The notes under the pieces: model-generated | Database searches by the model: none | The model's input: only the letters and a program-made list of their open reading frames with translations | Told to the model about the DNA's origin: nothing | DNA from: Candidatus Polarisedimenticolaceae bacterium | GTDB taxonomy: Bacteria > Acidobacteriota > Polarisedimenticolia > Polarisedimenticolales > DASRJG01 | Length of the DNA: 64,000 nucleotides | Assembly (NCBI GenBank): GCA_036275915.1 | Contig: DASUCV010000002.1 | Location: 213,465 to 277,464 of the forward strand | Reading direction: 5' to 3' | Shown here: piece after piece, positions 43,616 through 52,937 of the stretch | Position numbering within the stretch: the stretch's first letter is position 1 | Layout of the letters: each line of letters opens with the position of its first letter | Program-made: the position numbers and the translations under genes

Positions 43616-46003
43616 TCAGTGTCTCTGAAGCGCTTGCGCGCGCGCCTGGGCCTGCGCGGCTTCCTGCGTGTGGCCGAGCCTCTCCTGGATCGCCGCGATG
43701 AGCGAATAGATCTCCGGCGACTCGCCCATCTGCATGAGCCCGGTTTGCGCGAGGCGGAGCGCTTCGTCGAGGTTCGTGCCCATCCGCATGTAGGCCTCGG
43801 CGAGGAGCACCGGAGGCCGCGGATCCTGGGGCGCGATACGGGCGAGCGCGCGGTAGGCGTTCGCCGCGGCGTCGAAGCGCTGGCGATTGAAGCTGAGCAT
43901 CCCGAGGTTCATGTAGGCGTCGAAGCTCGACGGCGAGATCTGGGTCTCGGCTTCGTAGGCGGCGATCGCCTTGTCGGCGTCGTGCTGCTTTTCGTAGATT
44001 TGCGCCAGGTTGAAGTGGAGCTGCGGCTCGCGTGGCGTCAGCGCGATCGCCGACTCGAGATCGGCGCGCGCGAGATCGAGCCGGTCGGCGCCGAAGTAGG
44101 TCTCGGCCCGCGCGGCGAGGAGGCGGGAGCGTGTCGCCGGGTCCTGGGTCGTCGCGAGCGACGCCTCGAGCGGCGCGACGGCGCGCGCGAAGTAACGGTC
44201 GGCGTCCGCGGTGCGATGCATCGCGCGGTAGAGGGTCGAGAGCTTCGCCAGCGTGAGCGTGTCGCTCTCGTCGTTCTTCAAGGCCTTGAGGTACCAGCGC
44301 TCGGCCTCGTCGAGCTTGCCCTTCCCCTGATACGACCACCCGAGCATCGCAAGGCTCATCGTGTGGTCGGGCTTGAGTGCCAACGCCTTGAAGAGCTGAT
44401 CCTGCGCCTGGTCGTAGAGGCCGAGCTGGGCGAACGACGCGCCGGCGACGTAGTGGGCCTCGACGATGTTCGGATCGCTCTGCGTCACCGGGAGGATCCC
44501 CTGGAGCGCGCGCTGGTAGTCCTTCGCCGCGAACGCCTTGAGTCCGGCCGCCACCGCCGCGACGACGTCGAGCTTGTCCTTCGGGTCGATCTTGAGGCTC
44601 TCCCCGGTCGCCTGCGCGGTCGAGCCCAGATAGCCGAGCGAGCGCAGGCGCTGCTCCGTGTCGGCATCCATCGGCTGCGCAGACGACGTATCGCTCTGCG
44701 CCGACGCGCTCGCGATCCCCTGCATCTGCTCCTTGAGATCCGAGGCAACCTCGGCCTTGTCCTGGATGAGGTTGCGCTTCTGCGCCGGGTCGGCGGTGTT
44801 GTCGTACAGCTCGGGCTTGGGCGCGTCGATCATCTCGTACTTCCGCTGGGTGAGCGCGGCGAGCGGGCTCCAGCCGTAGTGGATCTTCGCGTACAGGCTC
44901 TCGCTGTACGCCGGCCGGTCGTCGCCTTCGCGCCCGGAGATGAGCGGAACGAGGCTCGCCCCCTGCATCCCCTGCGGCGCCTGGATCCCGAGGAGGTCGA
45001 GGATCGTCGGCGCGAGGTCGACGTGGCGGACGACGCCCGGAATCCTGGCGGCCCGTCCTCCCGGCAGGCGCATGAGGAGGGGCACGTGAAGGGTCGACCG
45101 GTAGAGGAACATGGCGTGCGTGAGCTCGCCGTGGTCGCCGAGCCCCTCGCCGTGGTCGCCGGTCACCACGACGACGCTCCTGTCGAGGATGCCCGCGTCG
45201 CGCAGCTTCCCGAGCAGGCGCTCGATCGACCGGTCCATGTAGGCGATCTCGCCGTCGTAGCGGTTCGCGGCGTACGACGTGAAGAACGGCTCCGGCGGCG
45301 CGTACGGCTCGTGAGGATCGTAGAAGTGGACCCAGAGGAAGAACGGGCCCTTCGTGTGCTCGGGGAGCCACCGCTCGACCTCCGCCTCGGTATCTTCGGC
45401 CTTCCGCTGGATCTCGTCCCGATTCGCTTCGGCGAAGGCGTTGAACTTGTCGAAGTAGAGATCGAAGCCGCGCCCCAGGCCGAAGCGCCCGTCGAGCACG
45501 AACGCGGAGACGAACGCCGCCGTCGCGTAGCCGCGTCCCTTGAGGACCTCCGCCAAGGTCGGGATCTTCGCGTCGACCTTGTAGCCTTCGTTGTCGCGGA
45601 CGCCGTGCGCGATCGGAAGGCGCCCCGTGAGGATCGACGTATGCGACGGCAGCGTGAGCGGCACGTGCGCGATCGCGTTCTCGAACACCAGGCTCTCGGC
45701 GGCGAGGCGGTCGAGCCCGGGCGTCCGAACGCCTTGGTAGCCGTACATCGGCAAGTGGTCGGCGCGCGTCGTGTCGAGCGTGATGAGGATGACGCTGTCG
45801 CCCGCGAGTGATCCCGGCGTGAGGCGCGGTCCCGAACGGAACTTCGAGAAGCCCGCCCATCCTACGGCCGCGAGGACGACGAGAACGGCGACGAGCGCGA
45901 TCGCGCTACGGCCTTTCCGGTGTTGAGCGCTCCCGTCAGGGGCTTTCGTGGCCGGCCCAGCAGGCGGAGAGGGCAGCCGACTCTTCTTGGTCTTCTTTCC
46001 CAT
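43616..46003 (-). CDS. sulfatase/alkaline-phosphatase-fold hydrolase with TPR domain
   Basis: The 795-residue protein has a membrane anchor (about 33-52), an alkaline-phosphatase-superfamily domain (about 70-470) and TPR repeats (about 490-790). Metal-site text is present: VILITLDTTRADHLP, VVVVTGDHGEGLGDHGE. At the nucleophile position the sulfatase CxPSR is replaced by TLPSH (Thr117 for Cys/Ser), so formylglycine cannot form. Thr is the nucleophile in phosphoglycerol and phosphoethanolamine transferases, so a phosphoryl substrate is more likely than a sulfate ester. TPRs may recruit partners. Divergent from eda. Confidence 0.87.
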   Translation of the reverse strand: MGKKTKKSRLPSPPAGPATKAPDGSAQHRKGRSAIALVAVLVVLAAVGWAGFSKFRSGPRLTPGSLAGDSVILITLDTTRADHLPMYGYQGVRTPGLDRLAAESLVFENAIAHVPLTLPSHTSILTGRLPIAHGVRDNEGYKVDAKIPTLAEVLKGRGYATAAFVSAFVLDGRFGLGRGFDLYFDKFNAFAEANRDEIQRKAEDTEAEVERWLPEHTKGPFFLWVHFYDPHEPYAPPEPFFTSYAANRYDGEIAYMDRSIERLLGKLRDAGILDRSVVVVTGDHGEGLGDHGELTHAMFLYRSTLHVPLLMRLPGGRAARIPGVVRHVDLAPTILDLLGIQAPQGMQGASLVPLISGREGDDRPAYSESLYAKIHYGWSPLAALTQRKYEMIDAPKPELYDNTADPAQKRNLIQDKAEVASDLKEQMQGIASASAQSDTSSAQPMDADTEQRLRSLGYLGSTAQATGESLKIDPKDKLDVVAAVAAGLKAFAAKDYQRALQGILPVTQSDPNIVEAHYVAGASFAQLGLYDQAQDQLFKALALKPDHTMSLAMLGWSYQGKGKLDEAERWYLKALKNDESDTLTLAKLSTLYRAMHRTADADRYFARAVAPLEASLATTQDPATRSRLLAARAETYFGADRLDLARADLESAIALTPREPQLHFNLAQIYEKQHDADKAIAAYEAETQISPSSFDAYMNLGMLSFNRQRFDAAANAYRALARIAPQDPRPPVLLAEAYMRMGTNLDEALRLAQTGLMQMGESPEIYSLIAAIQERLGHTQEAAQAQARAQALQRH

Positions 46004-46047
46004 CGGGCGACGGACGAGTCTAACAGCGACTGCGCTACGATGCCCCC

Positions 46048-46695
46048 ATGACGCCTTCGGCTTTCGTCGAGCGGCTCGGCCGCGTGCGCGCGACGGCCAT
46101 CCTGCGGACGTCTCTCGCCGACGCCGCCGCTCCCGCGATGGAGGCGGCGATCCGCGGCGGCTTCCGCCTCGTGGAGTTCACGCTCAGCGTGCCGAAGGCG
46201 ATCGAGCAGATCGAGGCCTTCGCCCGTCGCGACGACCTCGTCGTCGGCGCCGGAACGGTGCTCACGACCGCCGAGGCCAAGGACGCGGTGCGCGCCGGGG
46301 CGCGCTTCCTCGTCTCGCCGATCGTCGACGAGGCGATCATCGACGAGGCTCGGGCGCTCGGCGTGGCGATGCTGCCCGGGTGCCACACCCCGACCGAGAT
46401 GATGCGCGCTCACCGCGCCGGGGCGACGCTCCAGAAGCTCTTCCCCGTACCCGCCTCCGGTCCCGACTACGTCCGCGCGTGCCTCGGGCCGATGCCGTTC
46501 CTCAAGATCGTCCCGACGAGCGGAGTCGATGCGTCGAATGCCGCCGCGTGGCTCGCCGCCGGCTGCTACGCCGTGGGATTCGTCGGCTCGTTGTTCGATC
46601 CGACTGCGCTCGCGCAAGGACGCTTCGATCTCATTGAAGAACGTGCGCGTCAGTGCGTTGCGGCGGTGGGCAGCGGTTCCAAGATCTCGCAATAA
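46048..46695 (+). CDS. eda: KDPG/KHG aldolase
   Basis: The enzyme splits 2-keto-3-deoxy-6-phosphogluconate to pyruvate and glyceraldehyde-3-phosphate in the Entner-Doudoroff route. The 215 residues include ATAILRT, LVEFTLSVP (catalytic Glu), VGAGTVLT, LPGCHTPTE and the Schiff-base lysine in LQKLFP. GCYAVGFVGSLF closes the barrel. Length is normal. No edd is nearby, so the exact aldol substrate (KDPG, KHG or a relative) is uncertain. Confidence 0.92.
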   Translation: MTPSAFVERLGRVRATAILRTSLADAAAPAMEAAIRGGFRLVEFTLSVPKAIEQIEAFARRDDLVVGAGTVLTTAEAKDAVRAGARFLVSPIVDEAIIDEARALGVAMLPGCHTPTEMMRAHRAGATLQKLFPVPASGPDYVRACLGPMPFLKIVPTSGVDASNAAAWLAAGCYAVGFVGSLFDPTALAQGRFDLIEERARQCVAAVGSGSKISQ

Positions 46696-46701
46696 CGAAG
46701 G

Positions 46702-46766
46702 GTTCAAAGTTCAGCGTTGAGCGGTTCAGTCTGAACGCTGAGCGGCTGAACGTCTGAAGGCTGAAG
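46702..46766. repeat. degenerate heptad repeat in intergenic space
   Basis: About nine units near GTTCAGC/CTGAACG fill 65 nt after eda, with one or two 8-nt units. The two halves are complementary (TTCAGCGTT with AACGCTGA), so it can fold into a hairpin. It resembles the CGACNGT heptads at 8763-8798 in build and position, both being downstream of convergent gene ends. Confidence 0.5.
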
Positions 46767-46802
46767 CCCCGGATCCTTCCGCCACCACGAGCCATCTCCC
46801 CA

Positions 46803-46842
46803 AGAAAGAAAAAGCCCGGGCCGGCTTGCGCCGACCCGGGCT
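46803..46842 (-). terminator. intrinsic terminator of the 1629-residue secreted protein gene
   Basis: On the minus strand a 13-bp stem with one mismatch (46842-46830 with 46825-46813, GC-rich) and a 4-nt loop is followed by TTTTTCTTTCTT. This is a classic Rho-independent terminator 24 nt past the stop codon at 46866. Confidence 0.9.
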
Positions 46843-46865
46843 GGTGAATCAGGTGAAACGACGGG

Positions 46866-49800
46866 CTAGGGCGTGGGTTCGACCGCCAAGATCTGGTACT
46901 CCCACGAGTTCAATCCCGCCGCGTTCACGTCGGTGAACGAGAGGCTCGTGGTCGTCCCGATCTGCACCCAGTCCTGCCACGACTGAATCGGCCGCCGCCA
47001 GATCGTGTATCCGTTGGCCGGCGCCGTGCCGTCGTCGAACACCGGTGCGGTCCACTGGAGCTTGACCTGACCACCGACGAGCGACAGGTTGACGGAGTTC
47101 AGCTTGAGCGCACGCCCATTGTTGATCTCGTTACCGAGGCACGCACCGACGTTGCAAGCGTTGTCGGTGTGGCTCGGGTTGGCGAAGATCCCGTCGGCGA
47201 CTGCGAACGACGCGCCCACGGTCTTGGTGTTCTGACCGCAGTTCGAGTCGATCTCCTCCGACGAGCAGAGGCGGTGCTTGCAGAGGTTGAGGGCCAGCGC
47301 CATCAGCTGATCCTCGTCCTTGTCGCAGTTGCTCTGGCCGCCGCCGGGCGACAGCACAGCGCAGACCTGCGCAGCGGTGGAGATGCCGGAGAACGTGGCG
47401 GAGATGCTGGCCACGCACTGGGCATCGGCGTCACTGATCGAGTCGCTGCCGTGGTTCCCGTTGCCGCAGAGCTTCTTGTAGTAGCCCTTCGTCTTGGGAT
47501 CCGGCGAGGTCGGGCAGCTCGCGCCGCCGACGCAGGTACCGGCCTGGCAGGAATCGCCCGAGGTGTTCGGGTTGCCGTCATCGCACGACGTGCCGTCCGG
47601 AGCGTTCGGGTTGGAGCAGGCGCCCGAGGCCGGGTTGCAGCTACCGGCCACGTGGCACTGATCCGACGCCGAGCAGACGACCGGGGCACCGCCGTGGCAG
47701 GAGCCGCCACCGCAGGTGTCGCCGACCGTGCACAGGTTACCGTCGTCGCAAGGAGCGGTGTTGTTCGTGTAGACGCAGCCCGAAGCCGGGTTGCAGGAGT
47801 CGTCCGTGCAGGCGTTGCCGTCGTTGCAAACGACCGGCGCACCGCTGTGGCACGAACCGCCGCCGCAGACATCGCCCGTGGTGCAGGCGTTGCCGTCGCT
47901 GCACGGCGCGGTGTTGTTGGTGTGGACGCAGCCCGAAGCCGGGTTGCAGGAGTCGTCCGTGCACGGGTTGCCGTCGTCGCAGTTGACGGCGCCGCCGCCG
48001 TGGCACGAGCCGCCGCTGCAGGTATCGCCGGAGGTGCAGGCGTTACCGTCGTCGCACGCCGCGGTGTTGTTCGTGTAGACGCAGCCCGAAGCCGGGTTGC
48101 AGGAGTCGTCGGTGCACGCGTTGCCGTCGTTGCAGGTCACAGGCGTGTTGACGCAGCCGGTGGCCGGGTTGCAGGAGTCGGTCGTGCACGCGTTGCCGTC
48201 GTTGCAGTTGATCGGCGTGTAGACGCAGCCGCTCGCCGGGTTGCACGAGTCGCTGGTGCAGGCGTTACCGTCATCGCAGGTGATCGGCGTGTGCGTGCAG
48301 CCGGTCGCCGGATCGCACGCGTCGAGGGTGCACGCGTTGCCGTCGTCGCAGTCGGTCGGAGTACCCGGCTGGCAGACGTTCTGGTCGTCGCAGGTGTCGC
48401 CGGTGGTGCAGGCGTTACCGTCGTCGCACGGCCCGAGGTTCGAGAAGTTCGAGCACGCGCAGTTGTTGAACTCGTCCGCGAAGTCATCCGTACAGGGGTT
48501 GTGGTCGTCGCAGACGCTCTGACCGGCGCAGTTTCCCGCACCGTCGCACTGGTCGTTCAGCGTGCAATTGAAGAAGTCGTTGCACGCCGTCCCCGCCGGA
48601 GCCGGCGGGAAGACGCAACCCTGGATCGGGTCGCAGAAGTCGCTGGTACAGGCGTTACCGTCGTCGCACTGCGTGCCCGGGGTCGGATCGTTGACGCAGC
48701 CCGTGGGCAGCGAGGAGACGCACGAGTCCGCCGTGCAGACGTTGTTGTCGTCGCAGTTACGCGGGGTGTCAACGCACGCACCAGCTTGACAGACGCCGCC
48801 CAGGAAGCAGTGGTCGGTGATGCAGCCGTTGGCGTCGCACGCCAACGTCGTGCAGTTGTCGTTCTCGGAGGTCGTGAACGACGTCGTGGACGAGTCGTTG
48901 GCCGAGTTCGGATCGGTCGACTCGGTGCTCACGGTGGCGGTGTTGTCGATCTGCACGCCGCCGCCGATGCAATCAGCGACCTGGACGGTCAACTGATAGG
49001 TCACGGAAGCGCCGGGCGCGAGCGACAGCGTGGTGCAGTTCACCGGCGCGTCGGAGGTACCCGGATCCGGGAGCGAAAGACAAGCGGTGTTGTTGCCGCC
49101 GAAGCCGTCGTCCACGGTCAAGCCGAGGTAACGCAGGTTCGCCGACAGGTCGTCGTTCAGGGTCACGCTCTGGGCGATGTCGCTGCCCACGTTCGTGAGG
49201 ACGATCGTGTAGGTGGCCTGGCCGCTCGTCGCGATCGGGCCGGCCGGGCCGGTCTTCGAGATCGAGACGTCGGTCGTGGTGGTTCCGGGACCGGCCGCGG
49301 GCACCGGGCCGCAGTTCAGCGTGATCGCGCCGGCATACGGAGCCGGGAACGGACCCGGGACCGCGACGCCGGAAGCGGCGAACGGATAGAAGCAGAGATC
49401 GAAGGAGCCGGTGTACGTCGCGCGCCAGTGCTGGAAGAACGACGTGACATCCGGAGCCTCGGAGATCAGGTTGTTCGCCACGGAAACCGGACCGTTGTTG
49501 CGGATCGTCGCGTTCGTCGTGAAGACGAAGTTGCTGATCCCGGCACCGTTGGCGTCGTAGATGATGATCTGCGGAATCGACGGACCGGCCGCCGGCGAGA
49601 ACGTCGTGCGATCGGGGTTCGAGTCGCCGAACCACACGATGTCGTCGCCCTTGTGCGCGAACATGCGGTAGCAGTCGCTGTCCGTTCCGTTGAAGAACGT
49701 GCCGCGGATGTAACCGCCATTCGTGACCGGGTCGTCGAACAGACCGTCAGCCGGCCAGCCGTACGTGATGTCCCAACCTTCGCCGTTCTCTTGCTGCGCC

Positions 49801-51755
49801 TGTGCGATCGGCGGCTCGACGACGGCATAGAGGTGGTACTGGTCGACGACGAACGAGCTGGTCTTGCTGACGCGGGCGTAGGTGTTGCCGCCCGCGACGT
49901 TCTTCGCACCCGCGATGACCGGCGAGAACGAGCCGTACATCGAGTGGCCGTCGTCGTCGTCGAATCCGAGGGTGTCGGTGTCGGTCGTGATGCGCATGCG
50001 CAGATCCATGTCGTTGGCGCTCGGAGCCGCCGCGGTCGCATAGATCTTGGATCCCGGAGCCACGCTGCCGAGGTTCCAGAAATCGACGTCACCTTCGTTG
50101 TTGTCGCGGCCGCAGGTGCCGGCCGCGCAAACGCCGCCCGTGCCGCACTGCGTGCTCGCGGTACAGGGGTTACCCGCGAGGGTGCCGGAGGTGCAAACGC
50201 CGCAACCGCCGCTGGTGGCACAGGTGCCGCCGCCGGCGCACTGCGCGCTCGCGGTACAAACGGTGCCCGGGGACGAGCCGCCGACGCAGCGCGGAACGCA
50301 CGCGTTGCCGACGTTCGGACCGGTCTGGCAGACGGAGTCGGGGAAGCAGAGGCCCGGAGCGCCGCCGCAGTTGATCGGCTGGCTCGGCGAGCCGGCGACC
50401 GCCGTGGTGACCTGGCACGCGACGCCCGGCGTGGAGCCGAGGACGCAGTGATAGGCCGGAGCGGTCGTGATGTAGCCTTCCTGCGTGCCGCAGTACGCCG
50501 CCGTGTACGGCGTCGCCGTCGCCGGCGTGTCGTTCGGCTCGACTTCGTCGTAGCAGGGCGTCGCTTCGATACCGAACGTGCCGCCGCCGTTGCCGGAGGC
50601 GCCGTCGTCGAAGAAGACGTAGATCTGCTGATTCGCGGTGAGGCTGAGGCAATGGAGCTCTTCACCGCGGTTGTTCGCGAGACCGGTCGAGGTGGTCAGA
50701 CCGTTCGCCGTGATGCGGTTCGCGCCCGCGAGACAGCTCACGGTACCGCCGCCGCCCGGGCAGCTGTTCGACGCGTAGATGACCGGGTCCTGACCGGCGA
50801 GATCGTTCGTCGGGCTCATCGTGACCCAGCGAATCGAGTACTTGCCGTCGGCCGGAGCCGTGAACGTGTAGACCACGTCGCGGCCCGGAGCGGTCGTCGG
50901 GTTGTTCGTGCCGGCCTCACCGCCGTAGCACGCCGCCGTCGCCGGGGTCTGGTAGTCGTCGTTCGCCGCGGCGGTCGTGCCGGCGACGATCTGGCCGAGC
51001 GGAAGAGCGACCGCACCGGCGCACGTGTCGTTGGAGGGAGCGTTCGAGCGCTGCACCTGAACGGCGTACGCGCCGTGCGAGGCCGACATCGTCGCGTTCG
51101 GGAGCCAGTGGCCCGCGATGACGTAGTACGTCGTGCCCGCGTTCAGGATGAGCGAGACCTTCGAAGGATCGATCGAGGCGGTGCGGCAGCTCGGCTCGGA
51201 GTCCTGGCACGCGAGGCTGGTGAACGTACCGCCGCAAGTGCCGTCCGAGGACGAGACGACCTCGAGAACCGTGTCGTCGACCGTTTCACCGGTCGCGAGA
51301 CCGGGGCACGTGGTGAACGTGTAGAGGGTGGTGAGCGACGGCGTGAACGAGTACCACACCGTGTAGTCGGTGCCGTCCGCGTTGCACGAAGCCGGGAACA
51401 ACCCGTTGTCGTCCGAGCCCTGCGGGGTCGCGCTGGAGCCGTCGGACGTCGCGCTCACGATGGGGTACGGCCCGTCGGGAATGATGATCGCGCCCGGACA
51501 ATCGTCGTTCACAGGCGCGTTCGGCGACCCCGGCGTGCGCTTGGCGGACAGCGTGATCTCGCTGCTGCCGGTGGCGCTGTCGGTCGCGCGGACGTGCAGT
51601 GCCTTCGAACTCGTCGCGGGCCCGACCTTCGTACCTGATGCGAAGGCCGATCCGACGAATCCGACCATCGCCACGGCCAGCGCCACGGCGATCCAACGGC
51701 GGGACCGCGTCCCGCCGTTGGTACAGCGTTTAGTGCTCAGCGGACTTGGTGACAT
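46866..51755 (-). CDS. giant secreted cysteine-rich repeat protein
   Basis: The 1629-residue protein has a signal peptide (to about residue 40) and a region of PPC-like beta domains (NDDCPGAIIIPDG; EVEPNDTPATATPY) broken by cysteine-rich inserts. A DUF11-type domain sits at about 830-950 (VSISKTGPAGPIATSG). Residues about 958-1400 hold more than ten CDDGNxCTxDxCxPxxGC repeats. A Cys segment and a fibronectin-III-like C-terminus (QVKLQWTAPVFDDG) close it. Such repeats are likely disulfide-linked surface modules. The ATG has AGGAGG 9 nt upstream. Function is not identifiable. It stands alone between a candidate promoter and a strong terminator. Confidence 0.85.
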   Translation of the reverse strand: MSPSPLSTKRCTNGGTRSRRWIAVALAVAMVGFVGSAFASGTKVGPATSSKALHVRATDSATGSSEITLSAKRTPGSPNAPVNDDCPGAIIIPDGPYPIVSATSDGSSATPQGSDDNGLFPASCNADGTDYTVWYSFTPSLTTLYTFTTCPGLATGETVDDTVLEVVSSSDGTCGGTFTSLACQDSEPSCRTASIDPSKVSLILNAGTTYYVIAGHWLPNATMSASHGAYAVQVQRSNAPSNDTCAGAVALPLGQIVAGTTAAANDDYQTPATAACYGGEAGTNNPTTAPGRDVVYTFTAPADGKYSIRWVTMSPTNDLAGQDPVIYASNSCPGGGGTVSCLAGANRITANGLTTSTGLANNRGEELHCLSLTANQQIYVFFDDGASGNGGGTFGIEATPCYDEVEPNDTPATATPYTAAYCGTQEGYITTAPAYHCVLGSTPGVACQVTTAVAGSPSQPINCGGAPGLCFPDSVCQTGPNVGNACVPRCVGGSSPGTVCTASAQCAGGGTCATSGGCGVCTSGTLAGNPCTASTQCGTGGVCAAGTCGRDNNEGDVDFWNLGSVAPGSKIYATAAAPSANDMDLRMRITTDTDTLGFDDDDGHSMYGSFSPVIAGAKNVAGGNTYARVSKTSSFVVDQYHLYAVVEPPIAQAQQENGEGWDITYGWPADGLFDDPVTNGGYIRGTFFNGTDSDCYRMFAHKGDDIVWFGDSNPDRTTFSPAAGPSIPQIIIYDANGAGISNFVFTTNATIRNNGPVSVANNLISEAPDVTSFFQHWRATYTGSFDLCFYPFAASGVAVPGPFPAPYAGAITLNCGPVPAAGPGTTTTDVSISKTGPAGPIATSGQATYTIVLTNVGSDIAQSVTLNDDLSANLRYLGLTVDDGFGGNNTACLSLPDPGTSDAPVNCTTLSLAPGASVTYQLTVQVADCIGGGVQIDNTATVSTESTDPNSANDSSTTSFTTSENDNCTTLACDANGCITDHCFLGGVCQAGACVDTPRNCDDNNVCTADSCVSSLPTGCVNDPTPGTQCDDGNACTSDFCDPIQGCVFPPAPAGTACNDFFNCTLNDQCDGAGNCAGQSVCDDHNPCTDDFADEFNNCACSNFSNLGPCDDGNACTTGDTCDDQNVCQPGTPTDCDDGNACTLDACDPATGCTHTPITCDDGNACTSDSCNPASGCVYTPINCNDGNACTTDSCNPATGCVNTPVTCNDGNACTDDSCNPASGCVYTNNTAACDDGNACTSGDTCSGGSCHGGGAVNCDDGNPCTDDSCNPASGCVHTNNTAPCSDGNACTTGDVCGGGSCHSGAPVVCNDGNACTDDSCNPASGCVYTNNTAPCDDGNLCTVGDTCGGGSCHGGAPVVCSASDQCHVAGSCNPASGACSNPNAPDGTSCDDGNPNTSGDSCQAGTCVGGASCPTSPDPKTKGYYKKLCGNGNHGSDSISDADAQCVASISATFSGISTAAQVCAVLSPGGGQSNCDKDEDQLMALALNLCKHRLCSSEEIDSNCGQNTKTVGASFAVADGIFANPSHTDNACNVGACLGNEINNGRALKLNSVNLSLVGGQVKLQWTAPVFDDGTAPANGYTIWRRPIQSWQDWVQIGTTTSLSFTDVNAAGLNSWEYQILAVEPTP
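47690..48760. repeat. tandem DNA repeats encoding CDDGNACT modules
   Basis: The stretch codes for successive cysteine modules of about 20-45 residues. Near-identical DNA runs recur, for example CAGCCCGAAGCCGGGTTGCAGGAGTC-like blocks near 47780, 47935 and 48085. Spacing is irregular because two module types (with and without a GGGSCHxGAPV insert) alternate. Confidence 0.75.
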
Positions 51756-51850
51756 GAACGCACCCTCCTAGCCGGCCAAGGCTCGTCGCCCGGACGAACC
51801 GAAAGACGTGCCAGACCTCCCCCGGCACGTGCACTCGAAGCTTTGGGATA
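51756..51850 (-). promoter_or_regulatory. structured 5' leader of the cysteine-repeat gene
   Basis: On the minus strand ACGTGCC and GGCACGT form a 7-bp stem around a purine-rich loop (GGGGGAGGTCT). It is followed by a TCGTC/GACGA hairpin and then by the AGGAGG ribosome site. No known riboswitch consensus fits. The leader is about 150 nt if the promoter at 51896-51924 is right. Confidence 0.35.
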
Positions 51851-51895
51851 GCGGATCGTAATTCCGTGCCCCCAATCGCAAAAATAGTCGCGAGA

Positions 51896-51924
51896 CACTT
51901 ACGAAGAAGAGGCCTCGCAGTCAA
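51896..51924 (-). promoter_or_regulatory. candidate sigma-70-like promoter
   Basis: A near-consensus TTGACT (51924-51919) is followed by a 17-nt spacer and TAAGTG, a weak -10. Downstream DNA is AT-rich (CTATTTTTGCG). It would drive the cysteine-repeat gene. Confidence 0.35.
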
Positions 51925-52041
51925 GCCGTTTCTGATGTTTCGCTCATGAGAACCCGGTCGAACCGGCCGAGAGCGCACCCGACGCTTTGCATAGGCGTCG
52001 GGATTGTCGGTATACATGACCCAGACACATCCGCGTATAGG

Positions 52042-52905
52042 TCATGCACGCTCGAGCAGGACCATTCCCGACATTCGACGGAACTCCTCGCGCTTCGAGC
52101 GCGGGATCAGCGGCCCGATGAAGTTCCAGAACCAGGCTCCCCGCGGCGTCCGATGGAGGCGGATGGCTTCGTCCCAGAGCGAGTTGAACGACGCTTCCTT
52201 CCAGCCGTAGCGCGCGAAGTACGCGGTGCCTTCCGGCGGCGCGAAGACGAACGGCGCGCCGGCGGCCGCGAGGTGCGGTTGCCATCGCTTGTTGAGCATC
52301 TTGAGAAGCTTGGGAGCCGCGAGATCGATGACCCACCAGCGCAGTCCGGGCGTAGCGGCGAGCGCGGACGCCAAGTCCGCAACTTGTGGTGGCGGGAGGT
52401 AGATCAGCAGCCCCTCGGCGACGGCGAGCGCCGGTGGCCCCGCGGCGACGCGCTCGAGCACCCGCGCGCGCTCGTCCGGGGAGCGAAGATCGGCTGGAAC
52501 GAACTCGACCTCGCAGATCGGCTTGGCCTGACCGATTCCGGAGCGGAGGTAGTCGATCATCGGCGGCAGGTCGACGTGCAGCCACCGCAGGGACGGCGGG
52601 AGCGGCAGGCGGAACGGGCGTACGTCGAGACCGGCCGCCAGGTTCACCACGGTACGGATCCCGTCCCGCTCGATCAGGCTCAGGATGATCTCGTCCATGA
52701 CCGCCGTGCGCACGATCATCGGCCAGGCGGAGGCGCGGCCCTTGGGAAGGAGCTTGACGATCTCCTCCCCCCGGGTTCCCCCGAGAAGGCGCGCGAACGG
52801 GTCGCGGAAGAGGGCATCCGGCCGCTCGGATTCCATCGCGCGGTAGATCGCCACCCAGAGCGCGGTGTCGGAGACGTTGCGAAGGGGATCTTCGGGCTTG
52901 CTCAT
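52042..52905 (-). CDS. class I SAM-dependent methyltransferase (LCMT/PPM1-like)
   Basis: The 287-residue protein matches the leucine-carboxyl-methyltransferase-like family common in actinobacteria and other soil bacteria: NVSDTALWVAIYRAMES, ALFRDPFARLLGG and the SAM-binding VVNLAAGLDVRPFRL. Members methylate carboxyl or hydroxyl groups on small molecules, often in secondary metabolism. The substrate here is unknown. It is divergent from the GH18-like gene, with a 32-nt gap. Confidence 0.88.
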   Translation of the reverse strand: MSKPEDPLRNVSDTALWVAIYRAMESERPDALFRDPFARLLGGTRGEEIVKLLPKGRASAWPMIVRTAVMDEIILSLIERDGIRTVVNLAAGLDVRPFRLPLPPSLRWLHVDLPPMIDYLRSGIGQAKPICEVEFVPADLRSPDERARVLERVAAGPPALAVAEGLLIYLPPPQVADLASALAATPGLRWWVIDLAAPKLLKMLNKRWQPHLAAAGAPFVFAPPEGTAYFARYGWKEASFNSLWDEAIRLHRTPRGAWFWNFIGPLIPRSKREEFRRMSGMVLLERA

Positions 52906-52937
52906 CCGGCGGAGTCTACCGCGCTAGACTCGACGTC

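Noticed and set aside
46740..46866. tRNA or other structured RNA behind eda
   Set aside because: The fold seen is a terminator hairpin and a heptad repeat; there is no cloverleaf, anticodon arm or CCA end.
47169..51638. A 1489-codon open frame on the plus strand
   Set aside because: It mirrors the cysteine-repeat gene; its repetitive Val/Ala/Arg text reflects the repeats on the other strand and has no signal or domain.
51756..51850. c-di-GMP (GEMM) riboswitch in front of the cysteine-module gene
   Set aside because: The leader has hairpins and a GCC..GGCC piece, but the conserved GCAAAGCC and receptor motifs of the class are absent.
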